From an uncultured SAR86 cluster bacterium (GTDB lineage Bacteria > Pseudomonadota > Gammaproteobacteria > Magnimaribacterales > Magnimaribacteraceae), in NCBI GenBank assembly GCA_902630715.1, contig CACOVO010000007.1:1-59376 (forward strand): a DNA stretch of 59,376 bases. Reading direction: 5' to 3'. The position numbers and the translations under genes are program-made. The first letter of the stretch is position 1. Each line of letters opens with the position of its first letter. The notes under the pieces are model-generated. The model had not been told where the DNA came from. It did not search any database and saw only the letters and a program-made list of their open reading frames with translations. This document shows, in pieces, positions 19,045-28,738 of this stretch.

Positions 19045-20328
19045 TCAATTCAAGCGTCTCATTTTTGATGAAGGGATATTTAGGTCTAGTCTATATTTTG
19101 CTACCGTCCTTCTAGACAAATTAACCTTAAAATGAATTTTTAAAGCTTCCCTAAGACGCTCATCACTAAAAGGATCAGATTTTTCTTCATTTTTTACTAA
19201 TTCCTCAATGAGAAACTTGAGATCCTTGCTAGTGACATCAGCACCATCTTCATACCTATTTACTCTTTTTTCTATTAGATCCTTTAGAAGTAATACTTTT
19301 CCAGGTAGTTGAAGATATTTATTTCTAACAATCCTTGAAACTGTAGATTGACTAATATTTAGTTTACTAGCTACTTCTTTATTTGAAATTGCTCTTTTTT
19401 CAGAAATATCCAATAAATATCCACTTTGTGCTTCAATCAAATATTCAGATACTAACAGGAGGGTTTGTTGCCTTCTTTCTAAGCCCTTAATAAAAGATTT
19501 TGAATCCTCATTATTTTCACTCTCAGTTGTATCAATTTTGTTTTTTAGGGCATCAATCAATTCTTTTGACATAAAATCATCGTTAATTGACACGTGCCAA
19601 TTTTTATTTTCATAAATAGCTAATAAATCTGGTCTGATATAGTTTTGAATAATATCTCCAAATTTTGCAGCTGGATTAAGAGAGAGCTTACTAAGATTTA
19701 TTCTTTCTTTTTCTGGAACTTGCTCAATGTTTATTTTCTCTTCTTTGATAGCTTGTAAATTTTTTTTTAGATTTTCTTTTTCAAAGACGGTTATATCTAG
19801 ATTTTCAATTTGTATTTTCAAAGACTCATTTATATCTCTATATGCACAACCCACGGGTTCAAAGTTCTGGATCATATGTAAGGTTTCTTCAATTCTTTTA
19901 TCGGTTACAAGAATATCAAAATCTTCATGTATCATATCTTTTAAATCTTCGTAATCTATTTGAGGATCTAATCTCCCATTACTTTCAACGGAATCTATGA
20001 GATATTCACCTATTAGACTTTGAATGTCGTCCGATACTGAAATGTAAAGCTGCTCAAGGAGATCTTTTTGAAGATTAGATTCAGTCTCTTTGGGAAATGT
20101 CGTTACAAAGTCATTACCTTGATAAATAAAGTTTCTGTATTTGTCGGTTAAGTATTCATCTCTAAAGTAAGCAACTTTTTTATCTTCTTCATCAAAGTAT
20201 TCATCAATCAAATTATTGAGTTTTGTGCTAATTTCAAATCCACTTAATGAAAGTAATTTGATTTGATTTCCAAGAGAATTAGTAACTCTAAGAGAAAACT
20301 TTTGCTTCTGCTGCAAGCTTTGCTTCAT
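19045..20328 (-). CDS. rpoN: RNA polymerase sigma-54 factor
   Basis: RpoN directs polymerase to -24/-12 promoters that need ATP-driven activators. The 427-residue protein is shorter than E. coli's 477. Region I is recognisable but diverged (MKQSLQQKQKFSLRV, then IKLLSLSGFEI). The core-binding domain follows, then a helix-turn-helix (ISNKEVASKLNISQSTVSRI), and the RpoN box at 405-414 reads SRRTVAKYRL, two changes from ARRTVAKYRE. It shares one base with the lptB stop (TAATG), the usual lptB-rpoN coupling. hpf, ptsN and rapZ, which normally follow, are absent. No enhancer-binding activator is seen in the window. Confidence 0.9.
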   Translation of the reverse strand: MKQSLQQKQKFSLRVTNSLGNQIKLLSLSGFEISTKLNNLIDEYFDEEDKKVAYFRDEYLTDKYRNFIYQGNDFVTTFPKETESNLQKDLLEQLYISVSDDIQSLIGEYLIDSVESNGRLDPQIDYEDLKDMIHEDFDILVTDKRIEETLHMIQNFEPVGCAYRDINESLKIQIENLDITVFEKENLKKNLQAIKEEKINIEQVPEKERINLSKLSLNPAAKFGDIIQNYIRPDLLAIYENKNWHVSINDDFMSKELIDALKNKIDTTESENNEDSKSFIKGLERRQQTLLLVSEYLIEAQSGYLLDISEKRAISNKEVASKLNISQSTVSRIVRNKYLQLPGKVLLLKDLIEKRVNRYEDGADVTSKDLKFLIEELVKNEEKSDPFSDERLREALKIHFKVNLSRRTVAKYRLDLNIPSSKMRRLN

Positions 20329-21053
20329 TATTCAACCGAGAAGTTTTTTCCTAGGTATACCTCTTTGACAAGGTTGTCATTTGCAATTTCTTTGGGTTTA
20401 CCATTTGCTATTATTTTACCTTGGTCAACAACGATGACATTGGTGCAAATATTCATTGTATCTCTGACATTGTGATCGCTTATTAAGACGCCAATATTTT
20501 TTCTATTTAAGTTATCTATAGTTTTTTTTAAATCCGATACGGCTAATGGATCTATACCAGCAAAAGGCTCATCGAGAAGAATGAACTCAGGATCAGATGC
20601 TAAAGATCTCGCGATTTCTGTTCTTCTTCTTTCTCCGCCCGATAACTTAATTCCCAAGGTCTTGGAAAATTTCAATAGGCTAAACTCTTCGAGCAACTCC
20701 TCGAGTTTTTTATATCTCTCATTTTTACTAAGATCTTTCCTTTGTTCTAGTGCCGAATATATATTCTGCTCAACAGTTAAACCTTTAAATATTGACGACT
20801 CTTGAGGTAAGTATGACAAACCCAAGGATGTCCTCTCAGATATAGACTTATGATTTATTTCTTTTCCAGATATATGAACACTACCAGAGTCGCTTTTTAT
20901 CAAACCAGCTATTATGTAAAAAAGAGTAGTTTTTCCAGCCCCGTTTGGTCCTAGTATTCCAACTGTCTCCCCGTTTTTTAATTTGAAAGAAACATCATCT
21001 AGAGCTATCTTGCCATCGTAAGATTTTCTAAGTTTTTCTACTGAAAGACTCAT
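20328..21053 (-). CDS. lptB: LPS export ABC transporter ATPase LptB
   Basis: LptB powers extraction of LPS from the inner membrane together with LptF, LptG and LptC. The 241-residue ATPase has Walker A GPNGAGKTT (35-43), the Q-loop at YLPQESSIF, signature LSGGERRRTEIARSLA (137-152) and Walker B FILLDEP with the catalytic Glu at 162; the extra RRR after LSGGE is typical of LptB. The ATG overlaps the upstream LptC/A-like gene by 4 bases (ATGA) and its stop overlaps rpoN by 1, so this is a tightly coupled operon. lptF and lptG are not in the window. Confidence 0.96.
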   Translation of the reverse strand: MSLSVEKLRKSYDGKIALDDVSFKLKNGETVGILGPNGAGKTTLFYIIAGLIKSDSGSVHISGKEINHKSISERTSLGLSYLPQESSIFKGLTVEQNIYSALEQRKDLSKNERYKKLEELLEEFSLLKFSKTLGIKLSGGERRRTEIARSLASDPEFILLDEPFAGIDPLAVSDLKKTIDNLNRKNIGVLISDHNVRDTMNICTNVIVVDQGKIIANGKPKEIANDNLVKEVYLGKNFSVE

Positions 21054-21739
21054 ATTTCTTTTCTGATAACAGAGTTTACGGATTTGACTATCTTATTCTC
21101 TTTGTAGTTAAAACGTATTAAGTCTGCTTTAATTTCGAAACCTTCTTGAATGAAATTTGCATCTCCTTTCATTAGAAGTTCTTTTGTTTTTGGCATGAGA
21201 ATAAGCTCATTTGCAAATCCAGAATGAGAGATGTTATTTTCAGATATATTTATCTCAGCGTTTTTAAATAGTGCTTCACTTCCTGACTTTCTTTGAGTTA
21301 CTTCCAATCCACTGGCTTTTACTTTCATGTTATCAAGAGAAAAAATAACTGACTTGGTACTGACTAGCTCATCTTTATTCAAATCAAATATGAGCATTTC
21401 CGACTTGATATTAATTTCATTATTATCTAACGTATAGAAGCTAGTAGAGTTTTTAAAATCGATGATTTTTGTGTCGTGATTTAAGATAGCTTCTGACGCT
21501 GTAATTGAAGAAGAAATTTCTTCTGAATGTATATTGATCTTTGGTTCATCTATCAAATACTCAGATTTATTCTTAGGGATAATACTTATACCTTCAATGG
21601 TGATATTATTTTTTGAATCTGCGAATACTAATATGGGTTTTGTAAATATTTCAGAAGGTACGAAGTCAAGATTCTTGTCCGATGCAAAGCTCAATGTAAA
21701 GAACGACAAAGCTAGGCAAATTAGAATTATTTTAACCAT
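21050..21739 (-). CDS. LptC/LptA-like LPS transport protein (apparent hybrid)
   Basis: One 229-residue gene fills the slot that normally holds lptC and lptA. A signal-like hydrophobic N-terminus ends in SFA at 17-19 and looks cleavable. Residues of roughly 30-150 read as an LptC domain (EPKINIHSEEISSSITASEA, then ASGLEV). Roughly 160-229 read as the later strands of an LptA/OstA domain (ELILMPKTKELLMKGDANFI, then KADLIRFNYKENKIV). LptC (about 190 residues, anchored) and LptA (about 185, periplasmic) normally form the bridge from LptB2FG to LptD. Here either one protein does both jobs, or a separate lptA or lptC lies elsewhere. It overlaps lptB by 4 bases. Confidence 0.75.
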   Translation of the reverse strand: MVKIILICLALSFFTLSFASDKNLDFVPSEIFTKPILVFADSKNNITIEGISIIPKNKSEYLIDEPKINIHSEEISSSITASEAILNHDTKIIDFKNSTSFYTLDNNEINIKSEMLIFDLNKDELVSTKSVIFSLDNMKVKASGLEVTQRKSGSEALFKNAEINISENNISHSGFANELILMPKTKELLMKGDANFIQEGFEIKADLIRFNYKENKIVKSVNSVIRKEI

Positions 21740-21746
21740 TACAAAA

Positions 21747-22715
21747 TTAAACTAATCCTGCTTCTATTAAATCATGCATTCGAATTACACCTATAGGTAC
21801 TTTTTTATTATCAAGAACCGCTAGTGAGTATATTTTGTTAGTTTGCATGACTTCCAAAGCTTCAACTGCAAGCTGATTTAATTGGATGGTTTTGGTTTTT
21901 CTAGTCATAAAGTTTTCGATGCTTTTATGTAATGGGTCTTTCACTTTTGTTAGAGTCCTACGCAGATCTCCATCTGTGAATATCCCCTTCAAAGTTTTAT
22001 TTTCAATCACCAATGCAACACCGAGTCCTTTGGAGCTAATTTCAATGAGGGTATCAGATAATGTTGTTTCTCCAGAGACGACAGGCAAATCATTCCCCTG
22101 AGTCATCAAGTCATCTACTTTAGTTATTAAAGTTTTACCAAGCTTTCCTCCAGGATGAGATTTTGCAAAATCAGAGGTTTTAAAATTTCTTGCCTCTAAA
22201 AGTGCCACAGCAATTGCATCTCCTAAAGCCATTGAAGCGGTAGTGCTAGTCGTTGGTGCGAGATCAAGCGGACAAGCCTCTTCCGAGATGCCAGTATTCA
22301 AGTTGATTGTTGAATTTTTAGCAATGAAAGAGTCTTCTGAACCTGTTATTGAGAAAAACTCACATTTTAGAGACTTCAAAAAAGGTATTAGATTTATGAT
22401 TTCTTCGCTTTGACCTGAGTGAGAAAAAATAATTACTTTATCTTTTTCATTTATACCGCCTATGTCTCCGTGTAAAGCCTCAGCTGCGTTAATAAAACTT
22501 GAGGGTGAGCCTGTGCTGGATAAAGTTGCAGAAATCTTTTTTGCTACATGCCCAGATTTCCCCACACCGAGAGTTATTATTTTTCCTTTTGTAGTAAGAA
22601 GTTTCTCACAAACTTTACTGAAGTCACTTGTTAAGGTATCAGCAAGGTTTTCCAAGCCTTTGGACTCAATTCTTATTGTTCTTTTACCAGATTTGAGGAG
22701 ATTAATTTTTTTCAT
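21747..22715 (-). CDS. kdsD: D-arabinose 5-phosphate isomerase (SIS plus CBS)
   Basis: KdsD converts ribulose 5-phosphate to arabinose 5-phosphate, the first committed step to KDO, the sugar that joins lipid A to core. The 322-residue protein has an N-terminal SIS domain (about 40-175) with GVGKSGHVAKKISATLSSTG and the HGDIG and SHSGQSEE segments, followed by two CBS domains (about 205-320). Position before the lpt genes matches the standard kdsD-kdsC-lptC-lptA-lptB order, except that kdsC (KDO-8-phosphate phosphatase) is missing. kdsA, the next enzyme after KdsD, is at the other end of this window. Confidence 0.95.
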   Translation of the reverse strand: MKKINLLKSGKRTIRIESKGLENLADTLTSDFSKVCEKLLTTKGKIITLGVGKSGHVAKKISATLSSTGSPSSFINAAEALHGDIGGINEKDKVIIFSHSGQSEEIINLIPFLKSLKCEFFSITGSEDSFIAKNSTINLNTGISEEACPLDLAPTTSTTASMALGDAIAVALLEARNFKTSDFAKSHPGGKLGKTLITKVDDLMTQGNDLPVVSGETTLSDTLIEISSKGLGVALVIENKTLKGIFTDGDLRRTLTKVKDPLHKSIENFMTRKTKTIQLNQLAVEALEVMQTNKIYSLAVLDNKKVPIGVIRMHDLIEAGLV

Positions 22716-22729
22716 ATGTATAAATTTAT

Positions 22730-23677
22730 CTAATATGCAAAATAAAGTGAAATAAAGTATGAACTTAAGAATAGCAGGCTTAATAAAAGGCTAACTTTTC
22801 TTTCTTTTTTTGAGATAGAAAAAATATAAGCAGCAAAGATAAATGTAATTATGAAAAGAATAAATAATAAAGGTACCCAGTCATAATAAAACCAATCCTT
22901 AGACATCTCAGAACTCATAAATAGACCTGGTATAGCAAGAACACATAATCCATTGAAAATGTTCGATCCTATAAGAGTCCCCGAGACAGTCTCATATCTT
23001 CCTTTGAGGGCCAAAGAGACTGAAGCAGCTATCTCTGGTAGGCTTGTTCCAATTGCTAAGATTGTATAACCAATAAATAGTTGCCCTAAATTAAATTGAT
23101 AAAGAACCTTATTTGCTCCAAAAGTGATTAACCATGCTGCGAAAACAAGACACATTAGGGACAGCATAAGTTTAAGCGATATACTTTTTTCACTTGTCAT
23201 ATATTCATTCTGCTCTTCTTCAACACCATTCTTGTACCAAAATATTATTACAAATAAGAGGGATATTAGAAGTAAAAGCGAAGCCTTGAAATCAAAAGGA
23301 TCGATGGCAATTACTAACCAGACTAGAATACTTGATGCAATTAAAATCTTTAGATTTTTTCTGACGTCACTATTTTGAGAAATTTTCAATTTCCTCATAG
23401 AAAGTACAAGTAACATAGATCCAAAAACGAGCGATAAATTGGCAACATTCGAGCCAATTACATTGCCAATTACCATTGAACCTTTATTCTCATAAGAAAC
23501 GAAAAAAGTTGTAAGCATCTCTGGTGCAGAGGTTCCAAAAGCTATTACAGTTGATCCTATGAAAAAAGGTGACAAACCAAATTCTTTTGCTGTTAAAACA
23601 GAATATTTTTCCAATTTCTCGGCACTGACCCATATTAGGGCTATTCCGATAGCTATTGATAGCGATGCAATAATCAT
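22730..23677 (-). CDS. yrbG: YrbG-like calcium/sodium antiporter
   Basis: A 315-residue CaCA-family exchanger with about ten membrane helices in two inverted repeats. The alpha-repeats read IGSTVIAFGTSAPEMLTTF (41-59) with GNVIGSNVANLS, and GYTILAIGTSLPEIAASV with GTLIGSNIFNGL; the paired acidic residues in TSxPE are the ion ligands. A more polar loop in the middle (about 155-170, EEEQNEYMTSEKS) divides the halves. It heads the operon upstream of kdsD, as in E. coli yrbG-kdsD, and is divergent from the mlaC-like gene over 74 bases. Confidence 0.92.
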   Translation of the reverse strand: MIIASLSIAIGIALIWVSAEKLEKYSVLTAKEFGLSPFFIGSTVIAFGTSAPEMLTTFFVSYENKGSMVIGNVIGSNVANLSLVFGSMLLVLSMRKLKISQNSDVRKNLKILIASSILVWLVIAIDPFDFKASLLLLISLLFVIIFWYKNGVEEEQNEYMTSEKSISLKLMLSLMCLVFAAWLITFGANKVLYQFNLGQLFIGYTILAIGTSLPEIAASVSLALKGRYETVSGTLIGSNIFNGLCVLAIPGLFMSSEMSKDWFYYDWVPLLFILFIITFIFAAYIFSISKKERKVSLLLSLLFLSSYFISLYFAY

Positions 23678-23692
23678 AAAAAGTTCTTAGTC

Positions 23693-23721
23693 TTAAGATA
23701 GACCTATCCTGATGGTATAAT
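23693..23721 (+). promoter_or_regulatory. Candidate sigma-70 promoter for mlaC-murA-hisGD
   Basis: In the 74-base gap between yrbG and the mlaC-like gene, TTAAGA (23693-23698) and a perfect TATAAT (23716-23721) are separated by 17 bases. Transcription would start near 23729, leaving about 22 bases before the GTG start, which fits the lack of a clear Shine-Dalgarno sequence there. Confidence 0.6.
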
Positions 23722-23751
23722 AGAACCTTAACTAATCAAATCATATTTATC

Positions 23752-24357
23752 GTGAAATTTTCTATAAAAAATAGTCTATTTATTTGTATTGGATTACTCT
23801 CATCGCAGTTTATTCTTTCTCAAGTTTCAGCCCATGAATACGCAGAAAGGATCCACAATAATATTATCGAGATTATCCAAACAAAAAATCAATTATTTTT
23901 GGAAGATCCTGATCTTTTTACTAAAGAAATAAGCAATGCATTTGCTCCAATTGTCGATTTCGAAAGAATATCACGGAACGTCATGGGCAAGTACTCAAAA
24001 TTGGCAACAGATCTTCAACAAGAAGAATTTTCAAGAGCATTTGAAAACAGTCTTCTCGATACTTATGCAAGCACATTAGTCGAATTTAAAGATGAGAAAA
24101 TAAACGTAATTCCACCAAAAAAGCCTTCGAAGATTTCAGATAAAGCTAGAGTCAATATTGAAATAGTTACTTCCTCAGATACATATACTGGAAGATACAC
24201 TATGTATCTTGATGCAGCAGGAAAATGGAAAATAATTAACATTGAGATTAATGGAATGAATTTAGGGAAAATCTTTAGAAATCAATTTTACTCCCTCATG
24301 GAAAAAAATGATGAAGACATAAACCTAGTTATACAGAAATGGGTCTCTTCATTTTAA
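23752..24357 (+). CDS. mlaC: MlaC-like periplasmic phospholipid-binding protein
   Basis: MlaC shuttles phospholipid between the outer membrane MlaA complex and the inner membrane MlaFEDB transporter. The 201-residue protein has a signal peptide (about 1-27, ending VSA) and the family features: FAPIVDFERISRNVMGKYS with a conserved basic/aromatic pattern, then DTYTGRYTMYLDAAGKWKIINIEINGMNLGKIFRNQF near the end (given as separate blocks, 144-163 and 164-180). The start is GTG. It abuts murA with no gap. Gammaproteobacterial mlaFEDCB operons end next to murA, and here only mlaC remains. Confidence 0.85.
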   Translation: MKFSIKNSLFICIGLLSSQFILSQVSAHEYAERIHNNIIEIIQTKNQLFLEDPDLFTKEISNAFAPIVDFERISRNVMGKYSKLATDLQQEEFSRAFENSLLDTYASTLVEFKDEKINVIPPKKPSKISDKARVNIEIVTSSDTYTGRYTMYLDAAGKWKIINIEINGMNLGKIFRNQFYSLMEKNDEDINLVIQKWVSSF

Positions 24358-25617
<1,260 letters not shown>

Positions 25618-25622
25618 ACTTT

Positions 25623-26249
25623 ATGAAAAAAAACAAACCATTCATAATTGCAATTCCAAAAGGCAGAGTTTATGAGGACTTTATACCCTTGTTGCAAGAT
25701 ACGGTGTATGCAATCAAGGATGATCAAAAGAAATCAAGAAAGATGCTTTTGGATACAAAAAGTCCCGACGTTAAAGTTTTAGTCATTAGGGGTTGGGATA
25801 TCCCTACTTACATAACAACTGGAGCGGCTGATCTAGGAATTGTTGGGAAAGATATTTTACTAGAGAAGGACGAAGAAGAATTCGTCGAATTATTAGATTT
25901 AAAGCTTGGTAAATGCAGACTTTCATTAGCTGGATCATCAGAGCTTATTCGTAGCTCTGGAAAACTGAGGATAGCTACGAAATATCCTAAAAGTTCTATA
26001 AGTTTCATGAACTCAATAGGTATTCAGGCTGAAATTATTTATTTAAATGGCTCTCAAGAAATTGCTCCTAAATTGGGACTATCTGATGCGATAATTGATC
26101 TAGTGGATTCAGGCAAAACACTTAAAGACAATGGCTTAAAGGAAATTGAGCAAATAGCGGAAATTTCTACTAGATTAATAGCCAACAAGGCTTCAATAAA
26201 AACCAGATCTGAACTAGTAACTCATATAATTAAAGAAATTAGTCCATGA
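25623..26249 (+). CDS. hisG: ATP phosphoribosyltransferase, short form
   Basis: HisG joins ATP and PRPP to make phosphoribosyl-ATP, opening histidine biosynthesis. At 208 residues it is the short HisGS form, lacking the C-terminal regulatory domain of E. coli HisG (299). Such forms need HisZ as partner; hisZ is not in the window. AIPKGRVYEDF (13-23), RGWDIPTYITTGAADLGIVG and the PRPP-binding DAIIDLVDSGKTLKDNGL block are clear. The murA-hisG-hisD order is the Pseudomonas arrangement. It overlaps hisD by 4 bases. Confidence 0.94.
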   Translation: MKKNKPFIIAIPKGRVYEDFIPLLQDTVYAIKDDQKKSRKMLLDTKSPDVKVLVIRGWDIPTYITTGAADLGIVGKDILLEKDEEEFVELLDLKLGKCRLSLAGSSELIRSSGKLRIATKYPKSSISFMNSIGIQAEIIYLNGSQEIAPKLGLSDAIIDLVDSGKTLKDNGLKEIEQIAEISTRLIANKASIKTRSELVTHIIKEISP

Positions 26250-27541
26250 TTAAATTTAATGAAATGAATGTCGACGAAGCTTCATTTGATAAATGTTTCG
26301 TAGATTTTTTAAAAAAAAGAAATCCGATAACAAATGATATCAGCTCTCAAGTTTCTGAAATTATCAGAAATGTAAGGGAAAATGGGGACTTCGCCTTGAA
26401 AGAATATTCTATGAAATTTGATGGATTTGATGGCGATGAGTTTTTAGTATCAAAAAAAGAAATTGATCAAGCCTTGAAGGATATAAATTCAGATTTAATG
26501 GATTCTCTAGAATTTGCCTTCGATAAAATACTTAACTATCAATCTCAATGTTTTAAAACACTTGTATTAGGGAGCTTTGATGAGCATATCTCAAGGAAAT
26601 TCAGGGTCATTGATTCCCTTGGCATTTACATACCAGGTGGGAAGGCATCCTATCCGTCAACGGTTCTCATGGGTGCAGCTCCAGCAATAGCTTGTGGAGT
26701 TGAGAATATATTTATTTCCTCGCCAACCCAAAATGGATTGCTTAACTCTTTGACAATTGCAGCTGCTAAAGTCGCTGGAATAGATAAAATTTATAAGATA
26801 GGAGGCGCTCAGGCGATTGCTGCTTTAGCTATTGGTACTGAACAAATTGTTAAGGTCGATAAAATAATCGGACCAGGAAATGTTTATGTTGCTGAAGCTA
26901 AAAAACAACTTTTTGGAGAAGTAGGAATTGACTCCATAGCAGGCCCTTCAGAAATAGTTGTTTTTGCCGATAAAACGTCTGATCCTGAAACAATTGCTTG
27001 GGATCTGATGGCTCAATCTGAACATGATTCAGACGCTTCTGGAGTATTGGTGTGTAGTTGTGAGAAAGTAATAGAGAAAGTTAAAGAAATCATAAACAAA
27101 GAAATAAATTCTCTTGAGAGATGCTCAATTATAAAAAGTTCTATTGAGTCTAATGGAATGATTTTTAGAATAAAGGACAACTCACAAGCAAAAAGAATAA
27201 TCAACTCTATCGCACCAGAGCATTTGCACATTGCTTTCGATCACGAGAACTGTGATGATGAAAATAAATTAGTTGCTGGCCTTGTATTAAAAGGAACTGT
27301 TTCTGCAAATTCTCTTTCAGACTATGTTCTTGGCCCCAGTCATATATTACCGACGAATACGTCCTCTAGATTCAGTTCACCATTATCGGTTGAAGACTTT
27401 TTAGTAAGTTACAGTTTTATTTCACTAGATAAAGATAATACAGAAGAACTTGAGGACTACATAAAGCATACTTCCAGAATAGCAAATTCTGAAGGTCTTA
27501 CTGCACACGCAATCTCAGCAGAAAAAAGATTGAAAGATTAA
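26246..27541 (+). CDS. hisD: Histidinol dehydrogenase
   Basis: HisD performs the last two NAD-dependent oxidations from histidinol to histidine. It has 431 residues, near the usual 430-435. YIPGGKASYPSTVLMG, the GPGNVYVAEAKK segment, AGPSEIVVFAD and the zinc-site blocks QSEHD and VLGPSHILPT are all present. The stop codon overlaps the convergent degS stop by 4 bases. hisC, next in the Pseudomonas operon, is missing here. Confidence 0.96.
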   Translation: MIKFNEMNVDEASFDKCFVDFLKKRNPITNDISSQVSEIIRNVRENGDFALKEYSMKFDGFDGDEFLVSKKEIDQALKDINSDLMDSLEFAFDKILNYQSQCFKTLVLGSFDEHISRKFRVIDSLGIYIPGGKASYPSTVLMGAAPAIACGVENIFISSPTQNGLLNSLTIAAAKVAGIDKIYKIGGAQAIAALAIGTEQIVKVDKIIGPGNVYVAEAKKQLFGEVGIDSIAGPSEIVVFADKTSDPETIAWDLMAQSEHDSDASGVLVCSCEKVIEKVKEIINKEINSLERCSIIKSSIESNGMIFRIKDNSQAKRIINSIAPEHLHIAFDHENCDDENKLVAGLVLKGTVSANSLSDYVLGPSHILPTNTSSRFSSPLSVEDFLVSYSFISLDKDNTEELEDYIKHTSRIANSEGLTAHAISAEKRLKD

Positions 27542-28599
27542 TTGGCTTCTCCTGCAATAATTAAAAACTCAATTTCTTCAGACCCTCTAACTACTCCAAG
27601 AGTTATTTCTTCATTTGGTTTTGATCTAGCAAAAGTTTTATATAAGTTCTCATATGTCGGCGCCTCTGAGTTTATAGAAGTTAATATATCATTCACTCGT
27701 AAACCTCCCTTATAAGCAGGACCATTTTCAATAACTTCACTGATTAAGAGCATTCCGGTTCTAATAAGAGAAAGTCTGTCTATACTGAATCCAAGCCATC
27801 CGCGCCTCACTTCACCAAACTGTATTAAGTCTCCTATTATTTGAAGAGCGTTTGTTGATGGAATTGCTAGGCCAACTCCTTCAGATCCTCCACTTGAAGA
27901 CCTAATAAGAGTATTTATACCTACTAGTCTACCTTTCGTATCAATTAAGGCTCCACCTGAATTTCCTCTGTTAATCGAAGCATCCGTTTGAAGATAATTC
28001 GAATACGGATTATCAAACTCTCTCCCTGTTGCACTTATTATGCCCATGCTGACAGATTGCCCTAGACCATATGGATTACCGATTGCTAGAACTATATCTC
28101 CAATCCTCACCTCATCTGAATCTGCAATTTCAATCGATGGGAACAATACCTCTTCATCTAGAATTTTTAAGACAGCGAGATCTGTGCCCTTATCAATTCC
28201 TATAAGTTGAGCTTTATATTTGCTAGCGTTTGACAATTCAATTGTCACTCGCAGCGCTTGCTCACCAATAACATGTTGATTGGTTAAAATATACCCTTCA
28301 GGACTCAATATTACTCCAGAACCTAGACTTGTTTTGATATTACTGCCTAATCTACTAAAAATTGAGCTAGATCTTGTTGAACTTAGTGGACTCTTACTTA
28401 CGATCTGATCACTATAGATATTTACAACTGCAGGAGCAGCCTTTTCAACTGCAGAGTTATAAGAAGCTTCAGCAAAGTTTGCATTCCCTTCAATGTAAAT
28501 AGCTTCTTTATTCAAGAATAAAAAAGATACCAAAAAACCCAAGAAAACGCCCAGAAGGCTGTAAACAGCATATTTAGATAGTGAACTAATTTTTCTCAT
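27538..28599 (-). CDS. degS: DegS/AlgW-type periplasmic serine protease
   Basis: A 353-residue HtrA-family protease with an N-terminal membrane anchor (about 11-29), a trypsin-like domain and one C-terminal PDZ domain (about 260-350): the DegS/AlgW layout, as opposed to the two-PDZ DegP layout. The triad is His109 (LTNQHVI), Asp140 (GTDLAVL) and Ser214 (GNSGGAL). DegS cleaves anti-sigma factor RseA when misfolded porins bind its PDZ domain, switching on the sigma-E envelope response. The position next to hisD mirrors algW in Pseudomonas. RseA and sigma-E are not in this window. Confidence 0.9.
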   Translation of the reverse strand: MRKISSLSKYAVYSLLGVFLGFLVSFLFLNKEAIYIEGNANFAEASYNSAVEKAAPAVVNIYSDQIVSKSPLSSTRSSSIFSRLGSNIKTSLGSGVILSPEGYILTNQHVIGEQALRVTIELSNASKYKAQLIGIDKGTDLAVLKILDEEVLFPSIEIADSDEVRIGDIVLAIGNPYGLGQSVSMGIISATGREFDNPYSNYLQTDASINRGNSGGALIDTKGRLVGINTLIRSSSGGSEGVGLAIPSTNALQIIGDLIQFGEVRRGWLGFSIDRLSLIRTGMLLISEVIENGPAYKGGLRVNDILTSINSEAPTYENLYKTFARSKPNEEITLGVVRGSEEIEFLIIAGEAN

Positions 28600-28673
28600 A
28601 TCAAATATTTCAATATATTCAATTTATATACTCAACTAAAGGTCTTTGACAACATAAATTAATAAAGTTCTAG

Positions 28674-28702
28674 TTGAATATGAGTGTTCAAGGCATTAAA
28701 AT
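28674..28702 (+). promoter_or_regulatory. Candidate sigma-70 promoter for rplM-rpsI-petABC
   Basis: TTGAAT (28674-28679) and TAAAAT (28697-28702) are separated by exactly 17 bases, placing a transcription start near 28709 and a leader of about 30 bases before rplM. A TTGACA at 28646-28651 upstream has no fitting -10. The 7-mer TCAACTA occurs at 28632-28638 and 28723-28729 and inverted (TAGTTGA) at 28671-28677, overlapping the -35. Confidence 0.55.
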
Positions 28703-28738
28703 GCACCCGCCTGCGTATAACTTCAACTAAAAACCTTT

